Positions 1 to 11,846 of a DNA stretch of 64,000 nucleotides are shown here, in pieces. A program made the translations under genes and the position numbers. How positions within the stretch are numbered: position 1 is the first letter of the stretch; the number at the start of each line of letters is the position of its first letter. Source of the DNA: Lineus longissimus (Eukaryota; Nemertea; Pilidiophora; Heteronemertea; Lineidae); NCBI RefSeq assembly GCF_910592395.1, contig NC_088312.1, positions 16,065,292 through 16,129,291 on the forward strand. The letters run 5' to 3'. The notes beneath the pieces were generated by a model. It saw only the letters and a program-made list of their open reading frames with translations, searched no databases and was not told the DNA's origin.

Positions 1-610
1 TCAAGATGGCTGCCTGGCCATGATTGATTGATTTGACTGAAAATTAGGGATGTTGCAGAGAGAACATGGATATACAATTACATGAAATTTGGTTGCAATC
101 CGACTTTGTTAAATTTTTTAGGATGGCCACCTGGCGGCCATATTTGAAGTCCGAGCAAGACAATTTTTTTGGGTTGAATAGAGGGTCCCTTGAAATATGT
201 CCTCACAAGTTTAGAACCTTCTAGCTCAAATAGAAACGAAACGTGCCACCTATCAGTGATTTAGTGAACTTTGACCTCTGTGACCTTGAAAAGTAGGTCA
301 ATCTAAAACCCGGGTGATATGTCATTTAACCTTATTAGATACTCCACCAAAAAAAATTTGTCACTCTACGTACAACCATTTGCTTCAAAAAGGCAAAAAA
401 ACAATTTCCAAGATGACCACCTGGAGGCCAGAAAGTAGGTCATATCGCGAAAAAGAAAAACATCTCTGGGCATATTGCCCAAAGCTACCATCACACCAAG
501 TTTTAGCCATCTAGCCCTAGCGGTGACGAAACATGCTCCGCTAACGGACGACGACAACGACGACAGACGCCGGACGCTATGGTATCGTATAAGCTCCCCA
601 GAGTGAGCTC
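1..610 (+). repeat. Family-1 repeat, divergent 3' part
   Basis: The segment carries the TGACCT/TTGACC receptor-like module near 272-300, repeated CTGG(C/A)GGCC blocks, a GAC-rich microsatellite at about 541-580 and a terminal hairpin of the AAGCTCC...GAGTGAGCTC type at about 590-610. These are the hallmarks of the family-1 repeats described further on. The 5' end lies outside the window. It abuts the piggyBac-like fragment on its right, so it probably inserted into that element. Confidence 0.6.
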
Positions 611-612
611 AA

Positions 613-1198
613 AATGGCTGCGCCCATGCAGAAGCAAAATCGCTACAGTTTGCGTGAAGTTTTGGATGAAATTCATAACGATTCTGATTTGGATGTTGTT
701 CTAAGTGACTCTGGAAGTGATTATGATGGTGACAATAGTGAGGATGATGATCATTCTAATTTTAATTAAATTGCCCCATCGAGACGAGTTTTTGGGCCAA
801 ACCAGTAATAAGGCCTATGGTTCTTCACCAACAGAAAATAATATACTGCGGAATTCCCCACCTGACCACATTTTGGCAGGACTATCAGCTGATGATGTCA
901 TTTGATCGTCAATGATGTCACAGTGCGTATGAGACTTCCAGCCATCACATGACGTGACATATTCTAACAGTAATTGTGGAAGACACCCAACTTGACTCTA
1001 CGTCAAACTTAGTTGCAGCAGATTTTTCCATCAGTCTTTTGCCTTGTTCAAATTCCATGATTATTCTAACTTTGGTGACAAAAATTCAGGATAATTCTGA
1101 CTCTAATGACGGCGGGGTGAAAAGAGAGTTTTTTACTGAAAACTGGCCGGCCTGGGGTTATGGTAATCCCAAAACCAGTGCAGCACTCTAAGGGTTAA
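613..1198 (+). pseudogene. piggyBac-like remnant (acidic N-terminal frame and GGG-TTAA end)
   Basis: An ATG at 613 opens a frame of about 52 codons ending near 768. It is rich in Asp and Ser (a run such as DSGSDYDGDNSEDDD), like the acidic N terminus of piggyBac transposases. No catalytic core follows. At 1192-1198 the sequence ends GGG followed by TTAA, which is the target site and end configuration of piggyBac elements. The left end is missing, apparently lost where the family-1 repeat abuts. What is seen is the acidic frame and the TTAA end; the family assignment is inference. Confidence 0.35.
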
Positions 1199-2628
1199 AG
1201 AGCCAGGCAAGGGAGGAATTTAATTCGCGACAACCAACAGTTGACATGTGCGACAAATAGATCTCTTATCTGCGGTTAAAACCAGTAATCGCTTATTTCG
1301 ATATTAATCGTAGGTGGTTATTGTGATCACTGATTCTTGATGACAACTGAAAATGAGTAATTGTTGTTGCATGCAATAATGATTGCAGGTCACAGTGATT
1401 TAAATCGTTCGTTTGCGAGGCACTTGTCAGTCATATAAACATGGTTATGCTCGCACACAGTAGAACACCAGTCTGCCAACACACATTTGGCTATATTTGC
1501 AGTGTGCGCTGCATGAAGCATTCAAGTACAACATTTAATTCACCACACGGTACGAAAAATGTACATTTGAATGTAGTGCTCAATCTCTGTTATACCACAG
1601 GGTGCACTCTGGAGTAATTTTTGGAAAAGTATTCAACACAGCGATGCAATGGCATCTTTCAGAACTTGATCATTTAATTTAACTTAGGACGAAAAGCAAT
1701 TACATTAAATTTTTGAAAGATAGTGGAGTTGTAAACTTATTCTAGCAAACCCGTGTATAAATAAACCACCTCTTTTTGCCCTATAAGCAAAAAAAAACAA
1801 CCTATAAACTAACACTGTAACAGACGGACGGAAATTAGAGCCATCAGGTGATGGCATAGATTCGTCTCCAGGGAACTAACAGATGGGCAATATTTAGATG
1901 TGATGAGGAAATGATGGACAAGGTTAGGGTATTCTTCTCCATCTCCAGGAGGACTGTGACGTAAAAAGAAGCCTCATAACAAATAGCCTGCAGTTTGGAA
2001 ATTAGCAATTATTACCCTCTAGTTTGTTTCTAAAAAATTAACTATAAACTTCGCCTTCTGCAATAGAGCATTGACATTGACTTTTAAGGTAGGCAGTTCC
2101 ATGATTAACTGTGCGACAACACAAAAATCCTTTCATCAGGGATTTCAGTTTGATGAAAGACTGTGCCTTTTTTTCCTTGCAATAGAAATTACGTCAATCT
2201 GCAAACAACGCCCCTGGTATTAATCAAACTTTCTTTGTTTACATTTTAAAAAGATGATAAAATCAATGCCCTCAGGTAAATCTACAGTCAGTTTGTCTTC
2301 TGCTTGGAACATATAATGGCTACACCTGCATGCTGAAATCTCAACCGTACCTGTTCAATGCTGAGATATCAATCATGAATTTCCAGAAGACTGCAGGGTT
2401 TGGGTGTTTTTAGGCATTTTCAGTTAAAAAATCATGAAACAGTAATTGGAATGAAGTTAACCTTGATGCATCAAAGTGAAGTTGTATGTTTTTTAAAACA
2501 ACAACTTTTCCAATAAAAAGAATAAAAATATTGATGGCCAAAAACCCTATCAAGAAAGAATTTGCCCACCTGGGGCTCTTTAACACTATCCTCAGTCCAC
2601 CCGGTTGCCATAAGGTGGGTCAACTTAC
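1199..2628. other. Intronic or downstream gene sequence without recognised features
   Basis: No frame with family resemblance, RNA gene or complete repeat was recognised. On the minus strand this lies just downstream of the tomosyn exon, so it should be the start of the next intron. The exon that would continue the protein after the phase-1 donor was not found and probably lies left of the window. Confidence 0.4.
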
Positions 2629-2752
2629 CATGTGGGTAGAGTATGTTTTGAGGTTTTTGAGGGTTTCTTGCAATCCAGGTAGTCAAACTACCATCCACAT
2701 GACTACACATAAACTGTCGTCCTTCATGATGCCATGATATTGACCGAAGTGC
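2629..2752 (-). CDS. Tomosyn-like WD-repeat protein, internal exon (41 codons + 1 nt)
   Basis: Read on the minus strand, a TTTTTCAG acceptor precedes the exon and a GTAAGT donor follows it. The exon encodes ALRSISWHHEGRQFMCSHVD and then GSLTTWIARNPQKPQNILYP with a final H and the first base of the next codon. The signature SWHHEG.QFMCSH.DGSLT.W and the PHG that would span the next junction are characteristic of tomosyn/STXBP5 proteins, the LLGL-related WD-repeat proteins that bind syntaxin and restrain SNARE-mediated exocytosis at the plasma membrane. The exon starts in phase 0, matching the phase-0 end of the exon at 43480-43563, which supplies the residues expected just before it. It is only part of a protein normally above 1,000 residues. 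An LLGL paralogue is less likely because the HHEG..FMCSH string is tomosyn-like. Confidence 0.85.
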
Positions 2753-3177
2753 CTGAAAAAGAATCCAAAAATGCTTACATTACAACTCGTTACAAAGCAG
2801 CTTCAATTTTCACTGAAATCATGAAAACTTTCATTTGATATTCATCAAAAGAAAGATCTTGTCCTTGTCCTTGTTCGAATGGAACAAGTAATTTTTTGCT
2901 CTTGCATTAACCTCTTGATTACCGGGCCATTCGAACCGTTCCATACCGGGACCTTTTTTGGTATTATTGTGAAGCCACGTGCATATGGCAAATTCTCCGT
3001 CTTCGTCACCACCACAGTGCCATCTATACAACATAAGTTCAAGTTGGTGAGTAGCAAACGACATCCCTGCATCGCTATACACTAGTAGAGCCGAGCCAGG
3101 TCATACCAGACAATACATAGAAAGGTTTATTCTTGTGACTGCTCAAGCAGTCGGTGGTTAGCCCAGAACCTAAATCT
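2753..3177. other. Intron start with possible TTAA-flanked end
   Basis: This is the last part (minus-strand sense) of the large tomosyn intron. At 2909-2930 a TTAA is followed by CCTCTTGATTACCGGG, which looks like a piggyBac-type terminus, but no partner end was found. A minus-strand frame at 2831-3082 has no recognisable family. Confidence 0.25.
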
Positions 3178-3545
3178 TATCAATTATATTACAATTAAAT
3201 TACTAATTAAATTAGCTATTTATTGGTAATAAATTAGTCAGAAAAATCTTAGCAATTAATTTCTTAGTAATTTATTGGTCAGATTAATCTTAGTAATTAA
3301 AAAATTGGTACTTTCTTTGTAAGATAAAAATTAGAACAAAAAATTAGTAATTTTTTTTAGTAATAAATTACCAATTTATATCTTGTCAATTTTTTTCTTA
3401 CAAGAATCTTTTAAGAATAATCTTTTTAAGATTTTAATTGCTAATTTTTTGGCAAAAATAATCTTACTAAGACATGTCTTACTAAATATTATCTTAATTA
3501 AAAATTATTCAGAAATTTCTTAGTTGATAATTACTGATATACAAC
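3178..3545. repeat. AT-rich imperfect fold-back
   Basis: About 370 bases are almost entirely A and T, built from variants of TTAGTAAT, ATCTTA and TTATTGG in both orientations. For example TTGGTAATAAATTAGT near 3221 is the near reverse complement of TTAGTAATAAATTACCAA near 3357. The block could fold into an imperfect hairpin, as an AT-rich MITE or a decayed satellite would. No coding potential is visible. Confidence 0.5.
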
Positions 3546-3879
3546 ACTTTTATGTCATAGTTACTTACACTCATGAACTGTCGCTCTGCGGACTGCAGAG
3601 CACAGTTGCGTCCAAGCATATCAAGTTTTTTTGCCAATTGCTCATCACAGTTGATTTTATCTGCATGGAGTAATTAGCTTTTAAGACAAGCTTACTCTTT
3701 GACACCAACAACTGAATTCATACTGCGTGTTACTACTTAACAACTTAGCTAATTACATGTAATTGAACTGCGTGCTAATCTCTTAAATGCTGTACTGATT
3801 TACACTCGGAAATAGAAACAAATCTAATAAATTACTCTACTCTTGACTTGTATTTCAATTAATATTAACATACAACTAG

Positions 3880-4100
3880 AATACAGGGATTAGTTCACTT
3901 TTATATAAAGTTTTCCATGAAGTTCGCTTGATGCTGCTCCACCAGTGTGCTTTAAGAGGTATGATGCTGTATTATAAATTGTTGACAGCATTTCATGAGG
4001 CAGGTGTACTGTTCCTTTAATGACAAACAAGTTCTAATCCCTCTCAGATGAGCATTCTTAGAGGAGACTACTTTAAAATTACACCATGGATGTATGAGCT
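3880..4100 (+). repeat. Dispersed unit of about 200 bp
   Basis: The core GTGTACTGT(C/T)CCTTTAATGACAAAC followed by ATCCCTCT.AGA(C/T) and GCATTCTTAGAGGAGAC recurs at 6150-6365, 6400-6590 and 6700-7060 on the plus strand and at about 9420-9790 on the minus strand. I do not recognise a named family. Confidence 0.55.
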
Positions 4101-4120
4101 TGTCAACTGTTCAATATAGT

Positions 4121-5700
4121 AGCCCTATAATAATAATAATAATAATAAAACGAAATTTGTATGGCGCCGCTCAAGTATATATCGCGGCGCCTCACAGAGA
4201 TAAAAATGAAATGGCCAGGGCCATTGTGCTCACCTCATGTGGAGGAAAGATGGATAAAGAGCATGGTCTTGTGTCATGTAGTGTTAGGTTTGATGTAGGT
4301 CCAAGCAATTACAATTTCCCCAAAATGGCCAATTTACAGTACATTCGACCTCTGTGACCTTGAAAAGTAGGTCAAATCAAAGAAGACCCGGGTGACACAT
4401 TGAATGGTTGTTAGAATTAGATGTACCTATGATATAAAATTGGTGCCAATCGGGCAAGTCATTACTAGGAATAATGGCATTTTGAAGAATTTAGGATTTG
4501 GCCCCCTCCCTGGAGGCCAAACGGCAAATCAGATCGCACCAAACTTCGGTACCTGAGATCACCTGACCAAGGGGTACATGTGAACTTAATTTGTGATCAA
4601 TAGTCATTGCAGTTAAGAAACGTGCCATAGTTACGGCCCGACGGCGAATTTACGCCATTTGACCTCTGTGACCTTGACAAGAAGGTCAAATTAAAAACCT
4701 GTGTGACATATACTGTATGGTGGTTAGATGTACCCATGATATCAAATTGGTGGCAATCGGGCAAGAAGTTAAGGAATAATCACATTTTTAAGGTTTTTGG
4801 ATTTTGCCCCCTGGTGGTCAAGTGGTGAATCATATTGGACCAAACTTCGGTCCCTGAGATCACCTGACTAAGGGGTAAATGTGTACCAAATTTGGTATCA
4901 ATAGTCATTGCAGTTTAGAAACGTGCCATCGTTACATCCTAATGGCCAATTTACACCATTTGACCTCTGTGACCTTGAAAAGGAGGTCAAATCAAAAACC
5001 CGAAGGATATATGATGCACCTTTGCTAGAAGTACCTACCATATTTTTTTCAAAATTTCCCGACTACTATTAAGGGAGATATTGCATATTTTCACTTTTAA
5101 CGTTTGGCCCCCTGGTGGCCAAACCATGAAACGAATCGGACCGAAACTTGGTCTCCCAGGTGTCATTACATAAGGGTACATGTGTACCAAGTTTCAACTC
5201 AATAGCTCTAACAGTTACGAAACGTGCCCTGCTAACGGACGACGGACGACGACGACGCGGACGACGGACGCCACGGTATGGGATAAGCTCACCTCTGCTA
5301 AGAGGTGAGCTAATAAATAGGCCTAGATACATTACTTAAAAACATTACGTAAAATGTATTAATACATATCATAAAATGATTTGAAAAGGTGGGTCTTCAG
5401 ACTCTTCCTGAAAGCTGGCAGCGAGCTGGCAGATTTTATTGCCAGAGGGAGATCGTTCCAGAGCCTTGGGGCTGCAACTGAGAAGGAACGATCTCCAATG
5501 GTACGCCTAGTGTGTGGTACTGCCAGCTTCAGGGAGTCTGAAGACCGTAGTGATCTTGTTGGAGTGTAAAATTCAAGTTTTAGATAAAATGGTGACATGT
5601 TGTGCAGGTCTAAGGTATGACCCTTCTTATGCGAGGGCCCAGTGACGCATTGCACTAGATCGAATGAGCGAAGTAAGTCATTGAAACGGATGGTGGACTA
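4121..5700 (-). mobile_element. CR1/L2-like LINE fragment, internally deleted, split by a family-1 repeat
   Basis: The minus-strand 3' end lies at 4121-4200: GGCGCC.TACAAATTTCGT followed by an ATT microsatellite, as in many invertebrate LINEs. The coding end lies at 5359-5690. It contains an endonuclease tail motif (VTGPSHKKGHTLDL) fused almost directly to the C-terminal reverse-transcriptase region (PTRSLRSSDSLKL, then APRLWNDLPLAIKSASSLPAFRKSL ending in FKSFYDMY). Most of the RT core is therefore deleted. The family-1 repeat at 4206-5312 separates the coding end from the 3' tail and is younger. The copy is dead. Confidence 0.75.
4206..5312 (+). mobile_element. Family-1 repeat, full length (candidate HINE/pearl-like non-autonomous element)
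   Basis: It begins ATGAAATGGCCAGGGCCATT, where AATGGCC and GGCCATT form a 5' hairpin, followed by GTGCTCACCTCA. It has three internal core units of roughly 310 bp, each with a TGACCTCTGTGACCTTGA module. These are followed by a short GAC microsatellite near 5236-5268 and a terminal hairpin (arm AGCTCACCTCT, loop GCTA, complementary arm) ending GAGCTA. Core tandem repeats, microsatellite and terminal hairpin are the layout known for pearl, DINE-1 and other Helentron-associated elements. No transposase is encoded. It sits inside a LINE 3' region. Confidence 0.7.
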
Positions 5701-8225
5701 TAACTGCTAAGACAAGAAACTTTTTGTGGAAACTGCTTAACATGCAGTTTCCATGCAGTTTTCATGCAGCCATTCCTTTGTGTCCAGTACCCTATGCCTG
5801 CCATGTGAAGAAGTCTAAAATGTCCTCGAATAAAATGCCTGGTATTCTATAATATCTGAGCTTATGACATTCATGGAATCCATTGAACAACATACCATAA
5901 TCCATCAGCGAATAGAACAGGGCCGGACACATTTTCCAAGGGGAAATTATTTACCTCTGCAATGGATTCTTTTAGTCTGCATTAGACTCTAATCAAAATA
6001 ATTCATTGTCTCCCAGCTTTTGGTTATAATGCATCTTCTGGTTTGTGTAGGGACAGAGATAACATGACATGCCAGGGAGTAGCACATTACTGTGTTACAC
6101 AGAGCGACATAACATGATGTTCAGTTATAAATATAGAGTATTTTGATGACAAAGTCACAACCAGAATGCCGGGAAAAGTGCACTCTTCATGGCGCTCACC
6201 GAAATAATGCGGCACTGGACAAGTGTGCATTTGAAGACGGTATAATACTATATATGCAAATTGTTTACAGCATTTCATTATGGAGGTGTTCTGTCCATTT
6301 AATGACAAACCAATTCCTTTCCCCAACAGACTAGTATTCTTAGATGAGACTTCTTAATTCGTAATTGTTTTGACCAGAACACAGGCATAAATCACTTCAA
6401 TAAGTTATGTACCAAATGTGGCTCCGCGAGTTTGATTGAAAACAGTATGATACTGTATTTAATTACTTGTTGACAACATTTCATTAGCCAGGTGTACTGT
6501 CCCTTTAATGACAAACCAGTTTCAATCCCTCTTAGACTAGCATTCTTAGAGGAGACTTCCTAATTACACCATGAATGTATCACACCAATGGTTTAATATA
6601 GATAAGCCTTATACGCCAATAAGCCGGACATCAGTCAATGTTGCAGGCTTGTGCATATTGAACCAGGGGGACAATTTCTACCGCTACACCGAATTTCGCG
6701 ATTTCGCATAGGACTCTAATCAAAATGATTATTGTATGCCAGCATTGAAGTTTATCATGCATCCCCTGGTCGGTGTTGGGACAGAGATAACAGGACAAGC
6801 ATGAGGGAAGCTCAGTTCAACACAGAACATAATAACATTGTGTTCAGTTGTACATATAGTATTTTGATGACGAAGTCACAACCAGAATACAGGGATAAGT
6901 TCACATTAATCAGTTCTGCATGGCGTTCACCAAATGCGGTACTGAATACGTGTGCATTTGAAGACAGGCATACTATCACTTAAAATAGGTTATGTATGAA
7001 GTTCACAAAATGTAGCTCGGCTAGTGCATTTGAAGACTGTTTTATACTTTATATGTTAACTAGCATTGTACCCGTGGCGCAGGCAGGTTCAAATGGGCTA
7101 TACCTTGAATAGATTCAATTGCAATGAAAATCTAATGCAATATCAAAGGAGCCATATCGAAGAGATAAATTAAACCAACCATTTGTCCACAGACTCGGAC
7201 CTAGCTGTGGCGTGCATATAAAAGTATATCACACATGTCATACCGAATTTGGTTTGACCTATATACTTTACATGTACAATGTTTCTTAACCTGGATGAAT
7301 TCCAAAGCACCAAATATCTATACGGTGAGCAAAATGGCCCCTGACCGTTTTATTTTCCAGTGCCTTTATTACCGTCTACCCATGAGGACATGTCAAAAAC
7401 TGATTAATTCAAAATGGGGACATCACCATTGTTTCTATGACATCGGGTTTGGTAATGGTAGGCCTAATCAGGGTATACCTGGTCTAATGATCAATGTCCT
7501 ACCTCTTATACCTAAACATTGAAATGTTTCAAGATAAACAAGCCAAATAAGTGATCCAAACATGAAATTAGGAAATCAGTTACAAATCAAATAAACCATT
7601 ATCTCCCAAGTCTGTACATTTAAAAGCTTGCATTACCGGTAGGTTATTTATACAATATTGAGGGATGCAAGCATCCCCCGCACATTGCTCTGAAAGTGGA
7701 ATGTCCATACAAAGACCATTAGGGTTCCCAAATGAAAGTATTAATCGAAATAAGAAACCAGAACAGGCTTGGGATAACATAACTGATTAAAAATCAAAAT
7801 TATTCATTAAATATTCTTTTAATGCTGTATTTTTGAAACTTTTCAATGTTTAGATACTAACTAGTGTGTTATGAAATTTTTTAAAGAATATTATTCTCTT
7901 CAACTGGTTCAGTCTCGACCTATGTCTTAATCTTTTCTTGGGGGTGGGTGAGCTTTTGCTATGGCGAAGTGTCTGTCGTCATTTGGCTGGGCACATTTCG
8001 TAATTACTGGGTCTCTATCAACTTGAGCATTTGTAGATTTATCAGTTAATTGATCTTGACAGCCGTGTTTTGACTATTGAAAACCATAACGGTATACTGG
8101 AAATTTGATATACCTATTTCTGAGGCCTATGCAATGCCTACGCAACAAATATAGTTAAAGTTATGAATAGAAAAAGAAAACTCAAATTATATTGTGTACC
8201 TTCTTTACCTATTTATGCCATTTTC
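5700..8225. other. Intronic repeat mosaic without genes
   Basis: This stretch holds several copies of the 200 bp dispersed unit (6150-7060), a 190 bp segment at about 7065-7235 shared with 50810-51000, and a segment at 7247-7372 shared with 9238-9367. The rest (7373-8225) shows nothing I recognise. Short frames here lack family resemblance. Confidence 0.45.
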
Positions 8226-9239
8226 TGAACCTATTTTTTCAGTACCTTTTTTTCGGGTACAAGGGGGCCACAAGGGGGCCAAAACTGAAAATATAAATAG
8301 TGTGATATCTCACTTATTAGTGATTTGTTTTTGATAAAATGTTTATGGTAGGTACTCCTAGATAGGATGTATGACATATCATACTTGTTTTTGATTTGAC
8401 CTACTTTTTCAAGGTCACAGCGGTCAAATGGCGTAATTTTGCCGTTTGAGTATAAATGTGGCACGTTTCTTAACCAATAAAGCTATGAACTTGAAATTTG
8501 GTACACATGACTCCGTACATTATATAACCTCTGACACCGAATTTCGGTCTGATCTAATACTCGACTTGGCCACCAAGGGGCCAAAACTAAAAAAGTTAAA
8601 AAGTGCAATATCTCGCTTAATAGTGACTTGTTTTCAATTTTATTTTTTTATGGTAGGTACTCAGAGGAGTTTTTGATTTGACCTAATTTTCAAGGTCACC
8701 GAGGTAAAATGGCGTAAATTGGCCATTTGAGCGTAACTATGGCACGTTTCTTAACCTCTACGGCTATGAACTTGAGACTTAGTACAAAGGACCCCCTAGA
8801 TCAGGTGACCTCTGAGGCCGAATTTCAGTCTGCTCTGATTCTCGACTTGGCCACCAGGGGGCCAACAATGAAAACCTAGAAGGTGTGATATCTCGCTTAT
8901 TAGTGATTCGTTTTCAAAAACATTTTTATGGTAGGTTCTCCTACCAAGGATACAACACATATCATATGAGTTTTTGATTTGACCTGCTTTTCAAGGTCAC
9001 AGAGGTCAAATGGGGTAAATTGGTCGTTTGAGTGTAACTATGGCACGTTTCTTAACCACTAAAGCTATGAACTTGAACTTTGGAACACATGACCCCCTAC
9101 GTCATGTAACCTCAGACACCGAATTTCGATCTCATCTGGTACTCAACTTGGTTACCAGGAGGCCAAAATTGAATAGGTGAACAGTGCAATATCTCGTTTA
9201 TTAGTTACTTTTTTTGATGATATTCTTATGGTACTTACT
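8226..9239 (-). repeat. Divergent family-1 copy, inverted
   Basis: Three core units are visible on the minus strand, each with the reverse complement of TGACCTCTGTGACCTTGA (near 8401-8430, 8680-8712 and 8978-9010) and the AAGAAACGTGCCA string. The repeat is clearly older than the 4.2 kb copy. It faces the plus-strand copy at 10674-11846, the two forming arms around a 1.4 kb spacer. Confidence 0.7.
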
Positions 9240-10673
9240 TTGGTTTGACCTATATACTATACATGTACAATGTTTCTTAACCAGGATGAATTCCAAAGCA
9301 CCAAATATCTAGACGGTGAGCACAATGGCCCTGGCCGTTTTATTTTCCTGTACCTTTATTATCTAGATTCCCTTGGAGCACTGACTGGTTGGGCTCAATG
9401 GAGGTAATGGCTGGTGTGAATACATGAGCGAGTTAATACATCCATGGTGTAATTAAAGAGTCTCATCTAAAAATGCTAGTCTAAAAGGGATTGAAACTGG
9501 TTTGTCATTAAAGGGACAGTTCACCTGACTAATGAAATGTTGTCAACAAGTAATTAAATACAGTATCATACTGTTTTCAAACGCACCAGCGGAGCCACAT
9601 TTGGTGAGCTTCATACATAACTTATTAAAGTGATTTATGCCTGTGTTCTGGTTATGACAATTACGAATTAAGAAGTCTCATCTAAGAATGCTAGTATGAG
9701 AGAGATAGGGACTGGTTTGTAATTAAAGGGACAGTACACCTGCATGATGATGTGCTGTTAACAATCTATATCATAATACTATAAGGCGGCTCGATAAAGT
9801 GCCATTTGGGGGTAGTGTTTTGTCTCGAAATTTTGCACATATTTTGTCCTGATGCAACGTTATGTTTATTTTCGGAAATTTACTTCGGCGGAGCAGTTAT
9901 GAGGGGTTTTTAATCAGACACTGTCAATTCTCCTTACCACTCACAGAAGCCAAGTCATAGCTGTTTAGTTATGCAGGGGCTTAATCAATTACCTGCACTC
10001 CCTGTGGGGTGGCTAACATTACCTGTTGAACGGCTGGCTGTAGGGGGATGATTGGAACAGCCTGTACCTGTTGACCTGCTGAACTAAGGTTAATGTTATT
10101 TTCAATCCACGATTGCAGGTCACCTGATGTTCGAGATTTCTCGGTGAAAGAAATTGTAAACAAACGTATGTGTGCAGTTCAAATGTAAACAAAAATGTAT
10201 TTTTGGTACTTTCGGTTGCTGGACTTGGGTTTTCCCGCAGTAAGGAGCTGGGGTCAAATTGGTGGTCTATTGTTGATGGTGCTGTGTTAGCCAGAGCCAG
10301 CCCTTGATTATGAAGGGATTTTCAAATGAAGGTTACCATGGTCTGTTTATGTGCTCACCACAGCTTTCAATACTTGATCTGAAGATGTGCGCTGAACCTG
10401 AAATGGCCTTATCAAGGAGCTGCTCACGGTGCTGAACATTTAGCTTGCATGTCGAGTAAGTGCCTTGCCTGAGACCTGGCTACATGTAGGAGGAGCACGC
10501 ATTTTAAAGTTATAGTAGTGATAGTGCAATTGGTTCCAGCCATTTGGAGGCCGACATGTGAAGGCCTATCTGGGTACTCCTTCTTCTCCGTATAAAAAGG
10601 CGCATATTGCTGACTAAGGAACGAGGCATTGCCTCATCATCTCTATCGGACCAACTGATGTATCGTTGCTTGG
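9240..10673. repeat. Spacer with dispersed repeat units
   Basis: The spacer contains minus-oriented 200 bp dispersed units (9420-9790). From about 9950 to 10690 it has a segment whose reverse complement recurs at about 50990-51720 inside family-2 copy D. The shared segment carries a small minus-strand frame (9981-10163). Confidence 0.55.
9981..10163 (-). CDS. Small repeat-borne frame (60 aa), function unknown
   Basis: The frame reads SGDLQSWIENNINLSSAGQQ followed by a Gln/Pro/Val-rich tail ending GVQVID and a stop. The same frame, in the opposite orientation and frameshifted near its end, recurs at about 51482-51640. It is therefore carried by a dispersed element. Preservation of the first 25 residues between copies is notable, but I recognise no family and it may be a captured exon. 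The visible initiation codon may not be the true start. Confidence 0.3.
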   Translation of the reverse strand: MFTISFTEKSRTSGDLQSWIENNINLSSAGQQVQAVPIIPLQPAVQQVMLATPQGVQVID

Positions 10674-11846
10674 AGAAAGTACCATAAGAATATCATCAAA
10701 AAAAGTAACTAATAAACGAGATACTGCACTTTTTACCTATTTTAGTTTTGGCCTCCTGGTGGCCAAGTTGAGTACCAGATCAGATCGAAATTCGCTGTCC
10801 GAGGTTACATGACGTAGGGAGTCATCTGTACCAAATTTCCAGTTCATAGCTTTAGTGGTTAAGAAACGTGCCATAGTTACACTCAAACGTCCAATTTACG
10901 CCATTTCAACTCTGTGACCTTGACAAGTACGTCAAATCAAAAACCCGCACCATATGTGATGTATCCTTGCTAAGAGTATCTACCATAAAATATTTAGCAA
11001 AAACTAATCAGTAATAAGCGAGATATGGCACTATTCAAATTTTTTGTTTTAGCCGCCTGGTGGCCAAGTTAAGAATTAGACCGGACCGCAAATCAGTGTC
11101 ACAGGTAATCTGACCTAGGGGGTCATGTGTACCAAGTTTAAAGTTGATAGCTTTAGTGGTTAAGAAACGTGCCAGTTACACACAAGTGGCCAACTCACAC
11201 CATTTGACCTCGGTGACCTTGAAAATAAGGTCAAATCAAAAACCCGTAAGATATGTGATGTATCATTGCTCTGATTACCTACCATAAAAATAAAATTGAA
11301 AACAAGTCACTATTGAGCGAGATATTGCACTTTTTACTTTTTTTAGTTTTGGCCCAGTCAGGTGGCCAAGTCGAGAATCAGATCAAACCGAAATTCGGTG
11401 TCAGAGATTATAGGATGTGGGGCGTCATGTGTAACAAATTTCAAGTTCATAGCTTTATTGGTTAAGAAACGTGCCACAGTTACACTCAAACGGCAAATTT
11501 ATGCCATTTGACCTCGGTGAGCTTGAAAAGTAGGTCAAATCAAAAACCCGTATGATATGTGACATATCCTTGCTAGGGGAACCTACCAACAAATCACTAA
11601 TAAGTGAGATATCACACTATTTACGTTTTCAGTTTTGACCCCCTAGTGGCGAAGTCAAGAATCAGACCGGACCTAAATTCAGTGTCAAATGTCATCTGAC
11701 ATAGGGGGTCATGCATACAAAGTTTTGAGTCTATAGCCCTAGTGGTTAAGAAACGTGCCACTGTTTTAGAAATAGGATACGACGACGACGACAGACGACG
11801 GACGACGGACACTGCGGTGTTGTATAGACTCCCCTACGGTGAGCCA
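10674..11846 (+). repeat. Family-1 subfamily-b copy
   Basis: Core units with the TGACCT(C/T)... modules recur near 10915, 11208 and 11509, followed by a short GAC microsatellite at 11778-11815. The 3' end is GTATAGACTCCCCTACGGTGAGCC, different from the AAGAGGTGAGCTA hairpin of the young copies but matching the copies ending at 38063 and 63875. The inner end near 10674 mirrors the inner end of the 8226-9239 copy. Confidence 0.7.

Noticed and set aside
2831-3082. Minus-strand frames as an extra tomosyn exon
   Set aside because: The protein is continuous between the exons at 43480-43563 and 2629-2752, and the frames lack WD-repeat features and good splice sites.
2909-3090. piggyBac terminus at TTAACCTCTTGATTACCGGG
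   Set aside because: Only one end is seen, with no partner end or transposase, so the resemblance is too short to list as an element.
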